This document shows, in pieces, positions 52,564-60,069 of a stretch of 64,000 bases of DNA. The DNA comes from Pseudomonas ekonensis (GTDB taxonomy: Bacteria > Pseudomonadota > Gammaproteobacteria > Pseudomonadales > Pseudomonadaceae). Position numbers and translations under genes: made by a program. Position 1 is the first letter of the stretch, and each line of letters begins with the position of its first letter. The stretch spans positions 310,001 to 374,000 of the forward strand of contig NZ_JAHSTS010000002.1 in NCBI RefSeq assembly GCF_019145435.1, written 5' to 3'. The notes under the pieces are model-generated. The model saw only the letters and a list, made by a program, of their open reading frames with translations. It was not told where the DNA came from and made no database searches.

Positions 52564-53363
52564 ACCGCACCTCGCGCTGAAACCCAGTTAAATCCGACCG
52601 CTTGTCCCGCACCCTGCCGTAACCGATCCAGCCCACGATCACCGATATAGCGAGCAAGCTCCGCAGCTGCCACGTTGGAAACCACCACAGTCGGCAAGAC
52701 AAACTGGTAGCGCCGATCGATCACTTCGTGAAGAACGCTCAGCTCATACGCGCTGCCGCTTTGAGCGCCGATCTCATCGATCACCAGCAAGTCGAACGCC
52801 GCCAGTTCGTCGAGGACGTCGCGATCCGAATACTCTGCGCCTCGATCCATGGCCCCCTTGAAGACACGGATGATCTCGGCCGCGGTGACGATGACTGCTT
52901 GAGCCCCGTGCTTCCGGATGACAGCCTGGACAATCGAACACGCAAGGTGGGTTTTGCCATTGCCGACATTGCCGGTAAGAACCAGGGAGCGGCCGGCGGC
53001 ATAGTTATCGGGAAACTGATCGACGTAGTCCCTGCAGGCATGAAGCGCCTTGGGCATTCCGTCACATCCCCCGGCAGTCCTGTAGGTCTCGAACGAACAA
53101 CCTTTGAATCGCGGTGTAATGCCGGAGCCTACAAGCAGCCTGTTCAGGTCTTCAGCCCGCTTTCTACCGCTAGCCAGGATATGCGCCTCGGAAGATTTCG
53201 GCGCCGTATGCAGCGCCTCCCAGTGGCAATGCTGGCAGCCACGCGGCAAGACAGAACCGTCGAACTGCTCGACCTCGGAACTGCTCACCGTCCCATGCAG
53301 CGCGCACTCCAGGTCGAAGAAACGAACGTGAGGCGGCCGGCAAAAACTAGAAGTTCGAGCCAT
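52560..53363 (-). CDS. DnaC-like helicase loader
   Basis: 267 aa from the ATG at 53363 (GGAG upstream). AAA+ domain with Walker A GNVGNGKTH (131-139), Walker B LLVIDEIG. The N-terminus has C20-x2-H23 and C43-x2-C46, a possible zinc site. Expected to load the adjacent DnaB. Overlaps the initiator gene by 17 bp. Confidence 0.87.
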   Translation of the reverse strand: MARTSSFCRPPHVRFFDLECALHGTVSSSEVEQFDGSVLPRGCQHCHWEALHTAPKSSEAHILASGRKRAEDLNRLLVGSGITPRFKGCSFETYRTAGGCDGMPKALHACRDYVDQFPDNYAAGRSLVLTGNVGNGKTHLACSIVQAVIRKHGAQAVIVTAAEIIRVFKGAMDRGAEYSDRDVLDELAAFDLLVIDEIGAQSGSAYELSVLHEVIDRRYQFVLPTVVVSNVAAAELARYIGDRGLDRLRQGAGQAVGFNWVSARGAV

Positions 53364-54120
53364 TCTTCTTCTCCGGATACATCTCGTGCGTGTGGTTCGG
53401 GAGGCCGTGATAGGCCGAGTTCGAGCTGGCCCCAGCCGGTGTGAGCACGTCGTTCCAGCGCTCACCGAACAACCAGGTGGAGGCCATCGGTACAAACCGG
53501 CCATAGTCCTTGACCCAATCGCGCGACAAGCAGTGATCGCTCAAGGCTGTCATCAACGTCTGGCGCAGTCCTGGATCAGGTTTCAACTTGGCCCATCGCC
53601 TACACGCCTCCTTCTTGCCCTTCTTGTTTGGGTAGAGCTTCCAGAACTGTTCGAACCCCTCCAGCGGACTCTCCTGGCTGCACGAAGAATTCTCTGTAGT
53701 AGTCTTTGTTGTAATCTCTGTAAGAAGATCAGGGCATCTTGCCCCGACCGATTGGGGCAAATTGCCCTCCTCTGATCGGTGCAAAATGCCCTGTTCGATC
53801 AGGGCAGCCGCTTGATAATTGATGGTGTAGTGATTCGTCTGATCATGCTTGGCCCTCGCCAGCTTCTCGACCATCACCAATCCCTGCTTCTGCAGCGACG
53901 TGAGCGTCCGCTTGACGGTATCTGCCGACCAAAACGGGAACTGTTTTTGCCACTGCTCAATCGTGTTGTAGATCCAGCGCCGGCCCTCATGCTCCACACC
54001 AGACGTGGTGTCGCTCAGCCAATAGCTCAGCTGCTGCAGGACGATCGCTTCGTTTAGCCCAATGCGCTCAGCAAGCTGAGGGTTGATAACCAGAGGGCGG
54101 CAGTTGAACAACAGACTCAT
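53347..54120 (-). CDS. Phage replication initiator, lambda O-like
   Basis: 257 aa. Winged-helix N-terminal domain (GLNEAIVLQQLSYWLSDTTS, WSADTVKRTLTSLQKQGLVM), a Thr-rich linker, then a domain with FEQFWKLYPNKKGKKEACRR as in DnaT/O-type C-termini. The linker overlaps the iteron array at 53727-53806, as in lambda O. It would bind the iterons with its N-terminus and recruit the DnaC/DnaB pair. Confidence 0.8.
   Translation of the reverse strand: MSLLFNCRPLVINPQLAERIGLNEAIVLQQLSYWLSDTTSGVEHEGRRWIYNTIEQWQKQFPFWSADTVKRTLTSLQKQGLVMVEKLARAKHDQTNHYTINYQAAALIEQGILHRSEEGNLPQSVGARCPDLLTEITTKTTTENSSCSQESPLEGFEQFWKLYPNKKGKKEACRRWAKLKPDPGLRQTLMTALSDHCLSRDWVKDYGRFVPMASTWLFGERWNDVLTPAGASSNSAYHGLPNHTHEMYPEKKNGSNF
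53727..53806. other. Replication origin: iteron array within the initiator gene
   Basis: Three 19-bp repeats at 53727-53745, 53750-53768 and 53774-53792, plus a half copy at 53797-53806; period 23-24 bp; consensus GAT(C/T)(A/G)GGGCAAATTGCCC-like. An A/T-rich stretch (53690-53726) follows in the transcribed direction. Same order as lambda ori. Confidence 0.75.
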
Positions 54121-54123
54121 ACG

Positions 54124-54345
54124 TCAGAGCTCCATCTCGTCGGTGACACGTTTGATGAACGTTTCGTACGATTCGGCCATGACGAACCCCTGATCCTCCA
54201 GTGCCTGCCGGTAGGCCTTTGCGCTTCCGTAGAGCACCCAGCGATCGCGCTCAGGAAGATTTCGGAAGCAGGTATAGGTAGGCCAAGGGCCTGCGATTCT
54301 GCAGGCGCTGGATAGCTCTGAATGTGCTCGCGGCGAAACACTCAT
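54124..54345 (-). CDS. Small phage early protein
   Basis: 73 aa with strong AAGGAGG before the ATG. ACRIAGPWPTYTCFRNLPER then a helical end (KAYRQALEDQGFVMAESYET). Overlaps the preceding gene by four bases. The competing frame at 54117-54341 lacks a ribosome site. No family recognised. Confidence 0.62.
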   Translation of the reverse strand: MSVSPRAHSELSSACRIAGPWPTYTCFRNLPERDRWVLYGSAKAYRQALEDQGFVMAESYETFIKRVTDEMEL

Positions 54346-54605
54346 GCTGCATCCTCCTTGCGCGCCACTTCCCCCAACTGCCCCTTCAAATCGTCGCCAC
54401 GGGCCATCAACTCACCACCCACAATACGAAGGCCCGCGGCAATGCCACCGAGGGTGTAACCGTTCAGAATCCGATCGACTGCGTCCGGCGCTTCGCTGGC
54501 CAGTTCTTGAAAGAGACGGCCGATAGCGTCGACGAAGTAGCCGGATGAGTGCATTGCCTCGGCATCCTGGGCAATACGGGCAGAGCGCATCGTTGACAGG
54601 CTCAC
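54342..54605 (-). CDS. Small phage early protein
   Basis: 87 aa, helical (SSGYFVDAIGRLFQELASEA, GYTLGGIAAGLRIVGGELMA). ATGA junctions with both neighbours place it firmly in the early operon. Function unknown. Confidence 0.62.
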   Translation of the reverse strand: MSLSTMRSARIAQDAEAMHSSGYFVDAIGRLFQELASEAPDAVDRILNGYTLGGIAAGLRIVGGELMARGDDLKGQLGEVARKEDAA

Positions 54606-54982
54606 TGGTCGTCCTCCTCTGATGGCTCAAAGCGAGCCTCTCCGGCGCGCATGGCTCTGAGTCCCAAGACGGCTGCCCGGGCAATAGACTCACTGAACCC
54701 GATCTCCAAACAGGTGTAACGCCCCCCCATGCCCGTGATCGCGAACTGGATCGCTTCGAAGGCTGCAGTTTCATCGAAGCTGGCCAGCGCGCCGACTTCT
54801 TGCTCGAAGAAGGCGATTCCCTTTTCCCAGTCCGTCGCGACACCTGGATTGTTCTGCGGCCAATTGACCATATGGCCCAGAGCGTTACGAGCGGTGAAGC
54901 TCAGGTCGTCGCGTGTACGAATCGGTGATGAGTTGATCATCATCAAGGGACGAGCTTGTTCACTACAGATTGCGTATGCCAT
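54602..54982 (-). CDS. Phage early protein
   Basis: 126 aa. Mixed alpha/beta (FTARNALGHMVNWPQNNPGV, DETAAFEAIQFAITGMGGRY). AGAGGTACTT precedes the ATG. No family recognised. The 100 bp upstream contain no other gene. Confidence 0.62.
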   Translation of the reverse strand: MAYAICSEQARPLMMINSSPIRTRDDLSFTARNALGHMVNWPQNNPGVATDWEKGIAFFEQEVGALASFDETAAFEAIQFAITGMGGRYTCLEIGFSESIARAAVLGLRAMRAGEARFEPSEEDDQ

Positions 54983-55081
54983 GATAAGTACCTCTTGAGA
55001 TGTGTTGTCCTGGTTGCACAGGACGATTTGATAGGCTCGGTTCCCGCCGGGCTTGTTGCTTTCTGCTCCGGGTGAAGCTGA

Positions 55082-55210
55082 TCAACCACCCGTTTGAAGT
55101 AATGAAAATCCCGCTCTGATCACCTGCTCCGGCTGAATGGACTCATCATCTACGCCAACCCGCTGGAGGATGATTTCTTGACCGCTTAAGGTTTTCGTCG
55201 CCCCTATCAA
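55082..55210 (-). CDS. 42-aa protein coupled to the CII-like gene
   Basis: TTG start at 55210 overlaps the CII-like stop (TTGA), with AAAGG upstream. Reads IGATKTLSGQEIILQRVGVD, DESIQPEQVIRAGFSLLQTG, which has natural protein composition. Small and without family; tentative. Confidence 0.4.
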   Translation of the reverse strand: MIGATKTLSGQEIILQRVGVDDESIQPEQVIRAGFSLLQTGG

Positions 55211-55629
55211 GCGGCCTTTACCGACTCTTCCAGCACCAGCAAGCACTGGCGCACATGGCCGATCTCTTTCTGGATTCCAACCTTCTCGATCTGCGAAACG
55301 TGCCCATCCGCCAGCGCGTCATGAACTGCACGAGAGACATCACCCGACTCGGCCGCAAGATGTACCAAGGCCTGAATTAGGCTGACCCCTTCAGGCCTCA
55401 CCCGGGGCACCAGTTCGTACCCCAAGGCGCTCGCCAACTGCTGCAGAGGCTCAGGATTTTTGCTGTGCACCAGAATTTGCAGGAACTGCTCCAGGTTCAG
55501 CCGGTGCGTGTCATCGTTCGGATTGCTGCGGTTCAGCAGCGCGGTATGGCTCATGCCCATCAGATGAGCCAATTGCTTTGGCCCCGCATCCAGCACTGCT
55601 TCATGAATTGCGCGATGTACCTGTTCCAT
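55207..55629 (-). CDS. Phage regulatory protein CII-like (CP76 type)
   Basis: 140 aa from the ATG at 55629 (GAGGTTTCC upstream). AVLDAGPKQLAHLMGMSHTA, NRSNPNDDTHRLNLEQFLQI are the mark of the CP76/CII family, DNA-binding activators of lysogeny and early genes. Sits right after the Cro-like gene in the early operon, as CII does in lambda. Confidence 0.78.
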   Translation of the reverse strand: MEQVHRAIHEAVLDAGPKQLAHLMGMSHTALLNRSNPNDDTHRLNLEQFLQILVHSKNPEPLQQLASALGYELVPRVRPEGVSLIQALVHLAAESGDVSRAVHDALADGHVSQIEKVGIQKEIGHVRQCLLVLEESVKAA

Positions 55630-55696
55630 TCGGGAAACCTCATGCCGGTTGTCGTAACAGCGCGATCTGACGATGAGCGACACTTCGCTCGTCGAA

Positions 55697-55942
55697 TCAA
55701 GCGGCGGATTGCTCGGAGCTGGTTGGAGAATTGCGGAGGTAAGCCCAGTCGATATCAGGGCGCAGCTCTTCACAGGTGACCGCCCTGCCCGACTCCCGAT
55801 CAAGATTGATGGCAAGCCCGGGCCCCGCGAGGCGATACCCGTAGGCGATCTGTTTGAGGTTGCCGACGCTGGTGCCGCTGCGCTCTGCCAAAGCACCCAG
55901 TTGAGCCGGCTCCAGGGAGCGGATGAATTCGAGTAGCTTCAT
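55697..55942 (-). CDS. Cro-like HTH protein
   Basis: 81 aa. LGALAERSGTSVGNLKQIAY is a helix-turn-helix of the Cro/DicC-YdaS type. Divergent from the CI-like gene across a 98-bp operator region with repeated half sites. CGGAGATCACC before the ATG. Expected to repress the lysogeny promoter. Confidence 0.8.
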   Translation of the reverse strand: MKLLEFIRSLEPAQLGALAERSGTSVGNLKQIAYGYRLAGPGLAINLDRESGRAVTCEELRPDIDWAYLRNSPTSSEQSAA

Positions 55943-55972
55943 GGTGATCTCCGAAAGAATTTCAGATTACAC

Positions 55973-56025
55973 ATTGCTAATTCGACTTGCAATAGCACTT
56001 TATAATTTACTGTCTGCTAAATCGA
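55973..56025. promoter_or_regulatory. CI/Cro operator region
   Basis: ATTGC...GCAAT dyad at 55973-55993, and direct repeats TGCTAATTCGA (55975) and TGCTAAATCGA (56015), 40 bp apart, in the AT-rich divergent promoter. Similar TGCTAA elements occur at 62.63 kb. Confidence 0.6.
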
Positions 56026-56040
56026 GACCAGTATTCGCCT

Positions 56041-56466
56041 ATGGATATGAAAACTCTTAGGGTCGAAGCGCTAAGGCGCGTCATCGGCTCCCTCAGCCAG
56101 AAAGAATTCGCCGACCAGCACGATCTGGACGCCTCCTATTTGTCCCAGATCCTCAATGGACATCGAGGCCTGGGCGAAAAAGCGGCTCTCAACCTCGAGC
56201 AGAAGATTGGCCTGGCCCCGGGCATTCTCGTAAACCCCGCCGGGTACGGCCCGAACGTCATCGAAGGTGAGTTCAGCCGCCACGAAGTCATTCGCGAACA
56301 ATCCCCTGCTTACCAGGCCATGCTGGGCAGCGCATCGCCGCGGGCGATCGCCATCATCGACAAACTGGCCCGAGCCGCGGCCAAGGGCAAGCTCACGGAG
56401 TCAGACCTGGTGCTGCTGGAAGGCATCGCCGGCCTGCTCGAGAAAGCGAACTCCGAAAAGCCCTGA
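56041..56466 (+). CDS. CI-like repressor without peptidase domain
   Basis: 141 aa. HTH at about 15-55 (LSQKEFADQHDLDASYLSQI LNG split by reading). The C-terminal half is helical and far too short for the LexA/CI S24 autocleavage domain, so RecA-triggered cleavage is unlikely; the antirepressor nearby is the probable inducer route (inference). Confidence 0.78.
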   Translation: MDMKTLRVEALRRVIGSLSQKEFADQHDLDASYLSQILNGHRGLGEKAALNLEQKIGLAPGILVNPAGYGPNVIEGEFSRHEVIREQSPAYQAMLGSASPRAIAIIDKLARAAAKGKLTESDLVLLEGIAGLLEKANSEKP

Positions 56467-56476
56467 CCTCAGACAG

Positions 56477-56505
56477 CAAAAAGCCCGGCACATGGCCGGG
56501 CTCTC
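56477..56505. terminator. Terminator between CI-like gene and antirepressor
   Basis: AGCCCGGC-ACATG-GCCGGGCT with A5 on the left; serves the converging transcripts. Confidence 0.75.
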
Positions 56506-56510
56506 TCCCC

Positions 56511-57326
56511 CTACTCCTTCAGTAGATCCTCTTCGCGGCTCTGCCACATCGCCTGAAGTTTGGTCAGCCCCTTGCCGGTGATCAGCGTCGAGCAGGTAGG
56601 GATCGTGCCCTCTATAGGGTGCTCGAACGTACCCAGTTTCACATCAAGCAGGCCGGCTTCAATCTTCGCTTGGTAAGGCTCATTGCTCCTCGTCACCCAC
56701 CCCTTCTGCCGCATGAACTGCAGCAGCCTTGTGCGGCCAGTCCCGATGATCTTCGCAGCCTGGGCAGCGTTGTACGTCTTATGTGACACCGTGACCATGT
56801 CATGGAATGCCACCTTCGGCGCGTCCTGCCCAACCTTCACCTCAAGCAGATGGTTCTCTTTGGTCAGCTCAACGTTGTCGGCCTCCAGCGCGACGACCTT
56901 CGTCACGTTTTCGGTGAGCAACGCCAAGAGCGTCCGAGGGTCGCTCAGCGCAGCGGCGTAATCAAAGGACGGCTTAGCAACCTGATCCTCCAACTCCTGC
57001 CAACGATCCACCAGGCGAGCAGTGAACTCTGGACAAAGCTGGGCGACGACGATGAAGCTGTCGCGCTTGCAGACCATGTACTCAGAGGCCTTGCGGCCGA
57101 GACTGTCGAAGTATTCCCCCATTGGGGGAAGAGCGATGACCGGCTTTCCGTTGGCATCGTTACGCGCGGCCAGGCGCTCGATGGATTGCTTGACCTTATC
57201 GTGGCGGGATCCGACCAGGTCGGCGATTTCGCGGGAGGACATGGTGGTACGCGACATGCCTTGTCGGATCTGAAAAGGTGTCGCGATACCGCTCGAATGC
57301 TCGAATTCAACGAAGGAGTTGTTCAT
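56511..57326 (-). CDS. Antirepressor, Rha N-terminal and KilAC-like C-terminal
   Basis: 271 aa. Rha-type N-terminus (TMSSREIADLVGSRHDKVKQ, GRKASEYMVCKRDSFIVVAQ) and a KilAC/ANT-like C-terminal segment (TYNAAQAAKIIGTGRTRLLQ FMRQKGW). Such two-part proteins inactivate phage repressors. Third gene of a leftward operon after the Arc-like and DUF3077 genes; GGAG precedes the ATG. Recalls P22 Ant by position. Confidence 0.82.
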   Translation of the reverse strand: MNNSFVEFEHSSGIATPFQIRQGMSRTTMSSREIADLVGSRHDKVKQSIERLAARNDANGKPVIALPPMGEYFDSLGRKASEYMVCKRDSFIVVAQLCPEFTARLVDRWQELEDQVAKPSFDYAAALSDPRTLLALLTENVTKVVALEADNVELTKENHLLEVKVGQDAPKVAFHDMVTVSHKTYNAAQAAKIIGTGRTRLLQFMRQKGWVTRSNEPYQAKIEAGLLDVKLGTFEHPIEGTIPTCSTLITGKGLTKLQAMWQSREEDLLKE

Positions 57327-57637
57327 GCGAACTTCTCCAGGCTTTCGTAAACCGAGTCAATCACCGCCTTCGCTGACTCCACCGCCATGTGAAGCAGCCA
57401 CGCCTGAGTTGGAGAGATTACAGCCTGTTGCTGCATCCCAGCCTCACACAACTCAGCTCTCACGTTGTAGAGAATGCATGACGCTTCGTTGAGAGCATCC
57501 GCGACCGGAATACCCGGTCGTACCGCAAACAGCTCCTGCTTCTCGAGATTGCAGCTGGCGAAAGGGCTCTCAACGGTCAGCGGTGCCTTGACGGGGCTAA
57601 CATTGAGTTTTTCGATTACTTCGGTATGCTTACTCAT
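57323..57637 (-). CDS. DUF3077-family protein
   Basis: 104 aa. FAVRPGIPVADALNEASCIL, then AWLLHMAVESAKAVIDSVYE, the pattern of the short Pseudomonas DUF3077 family. Function unknown. ATGA overlap with the antirepressor, AGGAAAA before the ATG. Confidence 0.72.
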   Translation of the reverse strand: MSKHTEVIEKLNVSPVKAPLTVESPFASCNLEKQELFAVRPGIPVADALNEASCILYNVRAELCEAGMQQQAVISPTQAWLLHMAVESAKAVIDSVYESLEKFA

Positions 57638-57672
57638 GACGTTTTTCCTAGTAGATAGACGTTGTGCTTCAC

Positions 57673-57704
57673 AGCCTCAAGCGTTGCACCGCTTGAGGCT
57701 TTTT
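57673..57704. terminator. Hairpin between arc-like and DUF3077 genes
   Basis: AGCCTCAAGC/GCTTGAGGCT stem with T4 on the plus side, so it would stop rightward rather than leftward transcription. Confidence 0.5.
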
Positions 57705-57871
57705 CATGTCCGCTGTTTTTGCGCAGATTGTTTCTCCTGCTCCAACGACGCCCTTAAGCGAAACACTATTTCGCCACTCAAGCTGCGTCCGTTCATAACT
57801 GCAAGCTCTTCGAGCTTTTGACGCATTTCGCACATCATTCTCACAGCGGTCGTGATTTTTTCCGGCCTCAT
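57704..57871 (-). CDS. Arc-like ribbon-helix-helix repressor
   Basis: 55 aa from the ATG at 57871 with strong GGAGG upstream; the longer reading to 58033 passes through the operator repeats. Arc-type RHH: KITTAVRMMCEMRQKLEELA, NGRSLSGEIVFRLRASLEQE. Close to the size of P22 Arc (53 aa). First gene of the antirepressor operon. Confidence 0.8.
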   Translation of the reverse strand: MRPEKITTAVRMMCEMRQKLEELAVMNGRSLSGEIVFRLRASLEQEKQSAQKQRT

Positions 57872-57886
57872 GGTTGCCTCCGCTCC

Positions 57887-57970
57887 ATTGCTTTTCGTGA
57901 GTTTTTTGCCTTTTGTGATCTTATTGCCTTTTGTGAGTTTGTCAAACATTTCTTGCTTTTTGTGAGTTTC
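57887..57970. promoter_or_regulatory. Four operator-like repeats
   Basis: Consensus TTGC(C/T)TTTTGTGAGTTT-like at 57888, 57906, 57923 and 57953 (spacing about 17, 17, 30 bp), all in the same orientation, between the divergent arc-like gene and the HTH-RHH gene. Confidence 0.72.
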
Positions 57971-58004
57971 CTGTACACTCCTAGGGATATACACGAGGCT
58001 CATC

Positions 58005-58409
58005 ATGTCCCAAGAATTCGCGAATAGACTCATCCACTTAAGGGGTCAGCAAAACCTCACTCAGCAAGAATTGGGTGAAGCGGCTGGGGTATCACCCTCT
58101 CAGATATCCCGATACGAGTCTGGGTTGGCGATGCCTAGGAAGACCGTTATGAGAAAGCTCGCGGACATCCTCGGCATCTCTACAGAAGCGCTCTCTGGTT
58201 CGCCCAAAACCAAGAAGCTGACCATCGACCTCCCCCCTGAAATCTCGACCCACGTAAACCAGGTGGTAGAGGAAACCGGCAAGACGTTCGAGGAAGTCAT
58301 TAGTGAGATGATCGAATTGGGTATCAGAAAATTCGCGGAAGATCCTGAGTTTGCAGCGAAGGTAGCGAAGGGTATCGAGGCCCGACGGCAAGCGGACTCG
58401 AAAAAATAA
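58005..58409 (+). CDS. Fused XRE-HTH and RHH-like transcriptional regulator
   Basis: 134 aa. N-terminal XRE HTH (LIHLRGQQNLTQQELGEAAG, VSPSQISRYESGLAMP) at about 8-60, then a second domain with KLTIDLPPEISTHVNQVVEE and VISEMIELGIRKF that looks like a ribbon-helix-helix. Divergent from the Arc-like gene with four repeats between; in the place of mnt in P22 immI. Two DNA-binding folds in one chain is unusual. Confidence 0.78.
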   Translation: MSQEFANRLIHLRGQQNLTQQELGEAAGVSPSQISRYESGLAMPRKTVMRKLADILGISTEALSGSPKTKKLTIDLPPEISTHVNQVVEETGKTFEEVISEMIELGIRKFAEDPEFAAKVAKGIEARRQADSKK

Positions 58410-58585
58410 CCCAGGATCCGGCATGCCTGGCTTTGAGCGGCCTGTACGAACGTTTTTGCTTGCCCGTATAATTGCAGCGGCGCCAAATGAGTAGTGATGC
58501 ATTGTGAGCTCCCCATAGTCATTAGAGATAACGGGGTTAGATTCGCTGTTTACTTGCCATTGATATATGACGATTCGCCACTATT

Positions 58586-59530
58586 TTAATCAATGTTCTC
58601 GCGCGGCAAGCTAAAGCTTTTGTTTGCTTTTAGTGTCGACAGAACCTGGTTGAAATCCAGCCCTCTTTTGTCGGAAATACGTTTTGCCGCAATCTCCCGA
58701 TGCGCCTCCACCTCGCTTTTCGCCAACCTTTCTATAGTTCTCATTTCCAACGGTCGCGCCACAAATGAGAGGCCCATCAGATGAAATACGGCTTTTTTTT
58801 GAAAAGAGTTAAAAATTACTTGATTCATTTTCAACAGATCGGATGCAAATAGGCGAGATGGTAAATCTGCGTCATTCCTGCGGCTTACAGGCGAAGTTAT
58901 TTCGCTGCAGGACTCTAGATCACGTAATGCTGCTTTCGTTCTTAGGCTATAGGCGAGATTCGTCCGAAGATTGTCAGGTAACCATTCGACACTGAGCACC
59001 TCGTCGACTTCCGTTATCAGTTCTTTCAAACGACGCAAAATAGATGGCCCTTCAATTACAGTGCGATAACCGACACCGCTAGTGTACCTAAAGGAAGCTC
59101 TCGCGACATAGGACACAAACTTTGTGTAGTGGGCACAAAAACGAGCAATTCTCATAGCAACATAACTTGTAGAGGAGCGCTTCTCCTCCCTAAACCTAGG
59201 CAGCCACCTCTCTAATTCTTGGCGTATTTCAGCCTCCCAATAATTTTCATCCACCTTGACGAATCCCACCGTTTTAAACGCCATGGCATATGCTGGCTCG
59301 GCTTCAAACCACTCCAAGGTTGCCTTACACCTATCACCAAGGACGTCTTTATGTATGTCCTTGAGAATTTTGTTACATGCCGCAACGACTACCGAGAGAT
59401 CAGAATCGAGATAACCATCAAGTGCGAACTTATCCAGTTCAGAGACGACCGATTTGGATGCTCGATCTACAAAATACTCAAAAATCAGAGACAACTCATA
59501 GAAGTCCTGCGGTGTAGGGATTCCCGCCAA
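58586..59530 (-). CDS. Unknown cargo protein, TTG start
   Basis: 314 aa, beginning at TTG with AGGAGGG eight bases upstream. Helical and soluble, with YFVDRASKSVVSELDKFALD, ISRRNDADLPSRLFASDLLK. Visibly more A/T-rich than its neighbours, a sign of foreign origin. No family recognised; placed in the moron block. It may be an exclusion or defence protein, but nothing in the sequence proves this. The 180 bp before it (58.41-58.58 kb) hold nothing clear. Confidence 0.62.
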   Translation of the reverse strand: MAGIPTPQDFYELSLIFEYFVDRASKSVVSELDKFALDGYLDSDLSVVVAACNKILKDIHKDVLGDRCKATLEWFEAEPAYAMAFKTVGFVKVDENYWEAEIRQELERWLPRFREEKRSSTSYVAMRIARFCAHYTKFVSYVARASFRYTSGVGYRTVIEGPSILRRLKELITEVDEVLSVEWLPDNLRTNLAYSLRTKAALRDLESCSEITSPVSRRNDADLPSRLFASDLLKMNQVIFNSFQKKAVFHLMGLSFVARPLEMRTIERLAKSEVEAHREIAAKRISDKRGLDFNQVLSTLKANKSFSLPRENID

Positions 59531-59735
59531 TTGAAGGCCCTCCTAACATTTGCCATGCCCATCTTGTGGATGGTGGACTGCTCTATCGCCTATCTTTAAG
59601 CCAGTCAAATACTGGTTAAAGTGCTGCTTGTGACCCAACAATAGCACGCAGTCTATCGCCAGTTAGCAAAATGTAATAGGTAAGTGTAAGCCAGAAAAAT
59701 GAGACCGATGATGTATCGGGAATGCGCTGAAAGCC

Positions 59736-59755
59736 CAAGAAACGGCCCGTTTCTT
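59736..59755. terminator. Short inverted repeat upstream of the TA pair
   Basis: AAGAAACGG/CCGTTTCTT palindrome. Possibly a terminator or an operator of the pair; the remainder of 59.53-59.89 kb shows no gene. Confidence 0.4.
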
Positions 59756-59892
59756 GCTTTACTTCCACTTGTCTGAAAATGGCATTGCGCCACCCAACAT
59801 TTCGTGGCGTAAACGATCAGAGGCTATACAGTAGATCTCAGGCGTACCGTAAATTACGGCTTCCCAATGCGTCACATCGACCAGGCAGAATC

Positions 59893-60069
59893 ATGAAGCG
59901 AGACTATCAGCCACCGCGCCACGACCCTTCTTCGGAAGAGGTCAATTTTGATTTGGCTCGGATGCAGCAAGCTATCGGCGGTGAAAAATTCACCATGCCC
60001 GAGAATATGTCGCGCGAAGAATTTCGTGTATGGATGCGCGAGAACGCTGAAAAATGCCAGGCCAAGTAG
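59893..60069 (+). CDS. Putative antitoxin
   Basis: 58 aa. MKRDYQPPRHDPSSEEVNFD and then MPENMSREEFRVWMRENAEK, charged and helical at the end. It overlaps the next gene by 16 bp, the usual toxin-antitoxin junction. No DNA-binding motif is obvious. Confidence 0.55.
   Translation: MKRDYQPPRHDPSSEEVNFDLARMQQAIGGEKFTMPENMSREEFRVWMRENAEKCQAK

Noticed and set aside
54117..54341. An alternative frame for the 73-aa early gene
   Set aside because: Starts inside the other gene without a ribosome site; the 54124-54345 frame has AAGGAGG and ATGA coupling.
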